In this document: piece by piece, positions 5,334 through 6,935 of the stretch
Numbering within the stretch: position 1 is the stretch's first letter
Layout of the letters: every line of letters begins with the position of its first letter
NCBI GenBank assembly: GCA_002425405.1
Contig: DIME01000139.1
Coordinates: 1-6,935, forward strand
Direction: 5' to 3'
Origin: Candidatus Accumulibacter vicinus
Lineage (GTDB): Bacteria > Pseudomonadota > Gammaproteobacteria > Burkholderiales > Rhodocyclaceae
Length of the DNA stretch: 6,935 bases
Notes under the pieces: generated by a model
The model's database searches: none
The model's input: the letters and a program-made list of their open reading frames with translations, nothing else
What the model was told of the DNA's origin: nothing
Position numbers and translations under genes: made by a program

Positions 5334-5347
5334 CCCTGGTTTTCTCG

Positions 5348-5411
5348 CGCTCGACGGCATGTTGAGCGTTCCTCCCCTCGCGGGTTCCAAGACTGACTGC
5401 TGCTACAGCGG
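5348..5411 (+). other. rplN leader with two stem-loops
   Basis: CGCTCGAC (5348-5355) pairs with GTTGAGCG (5361-5368) over 8 bp with one G-T pair and a 5-nt loop. A second hairpin joins CTGCTG (5397-5402) to CAGCGG (5406-5411) around a 3-nt loop. Neither is followed by a T-run, so no terminator is called here and readthrough from the S10 cluster is likely. The leader ends with GGAG (5420-5423) ahead of rplN. Function unknown; the pairing is seen, any role is inference. Confidence 0.45.
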
Positions 5412-5429
5412 GCCAAGTTGGAGTGACAG

Positions 5430-5798
5430 ATGATTCAAGTGCAGAGTACTCTCGACGTGGCCGACAACACCGGCGCACGTTCGGTGATGTGTATCAAGGT
5501 GTTGGGCGGATCGAAGCGCCGCTATGCTGGTGTCGGCGACATTATCAAGGTCACTATCAAGGATGCGGCGCCGCGTGGGCGCGTCAAGAAGGGCGATGTC
5601 TATAGTGCCGTAGTGGTGCGTACCGCCAAGGGCGTTCGCCGCCCCGATGGGTCACTCGTCAGGTTTGACCACAATGCGGCTGTACTCCTGAATAACAAGA
5701 TGGAGCCGATTGGCACGCGCATCTTTGGACCGGTGACACGCGAGTTGCGCGGTGACCGTTTCATGAAGATTGTGTCACTGGCGCCGGAAGTGCTGTAG
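5430..5798 (+). CDS. rplN: 50S ribosomal protein L14
   Basis: The 122-residue product is exactly the family length. It starts MIQVQSTLDVADNTGARS and continues with CIKVLGGSKRRYAGVGDII, then KDAAPRGRVKKGDV, VVVRTAKGVRRPDGS, FDHNAAVLLN, GTRIFGPVTRELR and the end FMKIVSLAPEVL. L14 is a five-stranded beta-barrel protein on the 50S inter-subunit face; it contributes to bridges with 16S rRNA and is a binding site of the silencing factor RsfS. Initiation is served by GGAG (5420-5423), 6 nt away. It is the first gene of the spc cluster, with its own promoter in the preceding gap. rplX follows after 11 nt. Confidence 0.99.
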   Translation: MIQVQSTLDVADNTGARSVMCIKVLGGSKRRYAGVGDIIKVTIKDAAPRGRVKKGDVYSAVVVRTAKGVRRPDGSLVRFDHNAAVLLNNKMEPIGTRIFGPVTRELRGDRFMKIVSLAPEVL

Positions 5799-5809
5799 GG
5801 AAGAAAGCG

Positions 5810-6127
5810 ATGGAAAAGATTCGTAAGGGCGACGACGTCCTCGTCATTGCAGGTAAAGACAAGGGCAGGCGCGGAGCCGTGCTTCGCCGTACCGACGCCG
5901 AGCATGTTCTTGTCGAGGGTGTCAATCGCGCCAAGAAGCATGTCAAGCCGAATCCGGTCAAGGGTGTTGCCGGCGGTATTGTCGAAATGGAAATGCCGCT
6001 GCACATCTCGAATGTTGCGATCTACAACCCGGCGACCAGAAAAGCGGATCGTATCGGGTTCAAAACGCTTGAAGACAATACCAAGGTGCGTTTTTTCAAG
6101 TCGAATGGCGAAGTGTTGGGGGCCTAA
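5810..6127 (+). CDS. rplX: 50S ribosomal protein L24
   Basis: The 105-residue product shows the N-terminal KOW motif (IRKGDDVLVIAGKDKGRRG, residues 4-22), followed by VLVEGVNRAKKHVKPNP (33-49), GGIVEMEMPLHISNVAIYNP and VRFFKSNGE near the end. L24 is an assembly initiator that binds the 5' end of 23S rRNA near the tunnel exit. AGGGAAG (5797-5803), overlapping the rplN stop, places the ribosome 6 nt from ATG 5810. Length and all blocks match proteobacterial L24. rplE follows after 9 nt. Confidence 0.98.
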   Translation: MEKIRKGDDVLVIAGKDKGRRGAVLRRTDAEHVLVEGVNRAKKHVKPNPVKGVAGGIVEMEMPLHISNVAIYNPATRKADRIGFKTLEDNTKVRFFKSNGEVLGA

Positions 6128-6136
6128 GGAGTAGTC

Positions 6137-6676
6137 ATGGCACGTTTGCTGGATTATTACAACACCACGGTGGTGGTCGAGTTGACCCGCAGGTTTGGGT
6201 ACAAGTCAAGAATGGAAGTGCCGAGAATTACCAAGGTCACCCTGAACATGGGGGTGGGCGAAGCGGTCGCTGACAAGAAGGTTCTTGAGAACGCAATGAG
6301 CGACCTGGTCAAAATTGCCGGACAGAAGCCGGTGACCACCAAGGCCCGCAAGTCGATCGCCGGTTTCAAGATTCGTACGGGTTATCCGATCGGCTGCATG
6401 GTCACGCTTCGTGGTCCGCGCATGTTCGAGTTTATTGACCGCTTGGTGACTATTGCGCTGCCGCGGGTTCGCGACTTTCGCGGCATTTCCGGAAAAGGTT
6501 TCGATGGCCGTGGTAACTACAACATGGGCCTCAAGGAGCAAATCATCTTTCCTGAAATCGAGTACGACAGGATTGATGCGCTGCGAGGCATGAACATCAG
6601 TGTCACGACTACGGCCAAGACCGATGAAGAGGCGCGTGCCTTGCTTGGCGCGTTTAAATTTCCCTTCAGGAACTGA
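6137..6676 (+). CDS. rplE: 50S ribosomal protein L5
   Basis: The 179-residue product equals the E. coli length. It starts MARLLDYYNTTVVVELTRRF and shows the L5 blocks MEVPRITKVTLNMGVGEAV (26-44), GQKPVTTKARKSIAGFKIR, GYPIGCMVTLRG, FIDRLVTIALPRVRDFRGIS and GNYNMGLKEQIIFPEIEYD, ending ALLGAFKFPF. L5 binds 5S rRNA in the central protuberance and touches P-site tRNA. A good AAGGAG (6126-6131) precedes the start by 5 nt. In E. coli the S8 repressor of the spc operon binds the mRNA at the start of this gene; a comparable but weak fold is possible at 6154-6176. rpsN follows after 6 nt. Confidence 0.99.
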   Translation: MARLLDYYNTTVVVELTRRFGYKSRMEVPRITKVTLNMGVGEAVADKKVLENAMSDLVKIAGQKPVTTKARKSIAGFKIRTGYPIGCMVTLRGPRMFEFIDRLVTIALPRVRDFRGISGKGFDGRGNYNMGLKEQIIFPEIEYDRIDALRGMNISVTTTAKTDEEARALLGAFKFPFRN

Positions 6677-6682
6677 GACGAA

Positions 6683-6935
6683 ATGGCGAAACTTGCTGTG
6701 ATCAACCGTGGTGAAAAGCGGCGCAAGATGGTTGAGAAGTATGCCAAAAAGCGTGCCGAGCTGATGGCTGTCGTATCCGACCAGGGTCGTTCTGTGGAAG
6801 AGCGCTTCGAGGCTCGCTTGAAAGTGCAGGCGTTGCCACGCAATGCCAGTCCAGTCAGGCTCCGTAATCGCTGCTTGCTCACCGGTCGTCCGCGTGGCGT
6901 ATTCCGGAAATTTGGTTTGGGTCGTGGCAAGCTGC
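6683..6935 (+). CDS. rpsN: 30S ribosomal protein S14, zinc-free type (partial, 3' cut by window)
   Basis: From ATG 6683 the frame is open for 84 codons to the window end without a stop. It begins MAKLAVINRGEKRRKMVEKYAKKRAEL and contains ALPRNASPVRLRNRCLLTGRPRGVFRKFGLGRGKL. This is the long S14 form, usually about 101 residues, with no CxxC pairs and so no zinc site. S14 binds 16S rRNA in the 30S head next to S3 and S10. Roughly 17 residues should lie beyond the window. The ribosome binding site is poor (only GAG at 6675-6677, overlapping the rplE stop), so translation probably depends on coupling to rplE, which ends 6 nt earlier. Confidence 0.97.
   Translation, partial: MAKLAVINRGEKRRKMVEKYAKKRAELMAVVSDQGRSVEERFEARLKVQALPRNASPVRLRNRCLLTGRPRGVFRKFGLGRGKL

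Noticed and set aside
5348..5380. Intrinsic terminator ending the S10 cluster after rpsQ
   Set aside because: The 8-bp hairpin is followed by a C-rich stretch, not a T-run, and it lies downstream of the rplN promoter.
1..6935. Mobile element, CRISPR array, tRNA, or a novel accessory system
   Set aside because: The window is filled end to end with ordered ribosomal genes. I saw no spaced repeats, transposase-like frames, tRNA-like folds or unexplained coding region; the longest non-coding stretch is 127 nt.

Overview
This window is core chromosome. It carries the 3' end of tuf (elongation factor Tu), a complete S10-type ribosomal protein cluster, and the first part of the spc cluster. Every gene is on the + strand, in the order tuf, rpsJ, rplC, rplD, rplW, rplB, rpsS, rplV, rpsC, rplP, rpmC, rpsQ, rplN, rplX, rplE, rpsN (the last cut by the window edge). 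The gene order, a 281-residue S3 with a charged C-terminal tail, the L14, L22 and L16 sequences, an S14 of the zinc-free type and an EF-Tu tail ending AKIIE together suggest a betaproteobacterium. Rhodocyclales or a relative is my best guess; it rests on remembered family sequences, not on a search.

Region by region: 1-83 is the end of tuf. A 59-nt gap with a strong stem-loop leads to rpsJ (143-454). A 115-nt gap follows. It holds a good sigma-70-type promoter (TTGCAG, 18 nt, TATAAT) and, just after the expected transcription start, a hairpin followed by six T's. rplC, rplD, rplW and rplB are then packed with touching or overlapping stop and start codons. rpsS, rplV, rpsC, rplP, rpmC and rpsQ follow closely, with rplP starting inside the end of rpsC. 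A 127-nt gap carries a second promoter with the same GCTATAATC core, placed where the classical S10/spc boundary lies, and a leader with two small hairpins. rplN, rplX, rplE and rpsN complete the window.

The products are all structural parts of the 30S or 50S subunit, plus the translation factor that delivers aminoacyl-tRNA. Co-expression keeps their stoichiometry balanced. S10 also works as NusE in transcription antitermination, and in E. coli L4 represses its own operon. I saw no mobile element, CRISPR array, tRNA, rRNA or foreign gene. The coding content is ordinary. The most interesting DNA is in the two promoter-bearing gaps, above all the promoter-plus-terminator-like arrangement between rpsJ and rplC.
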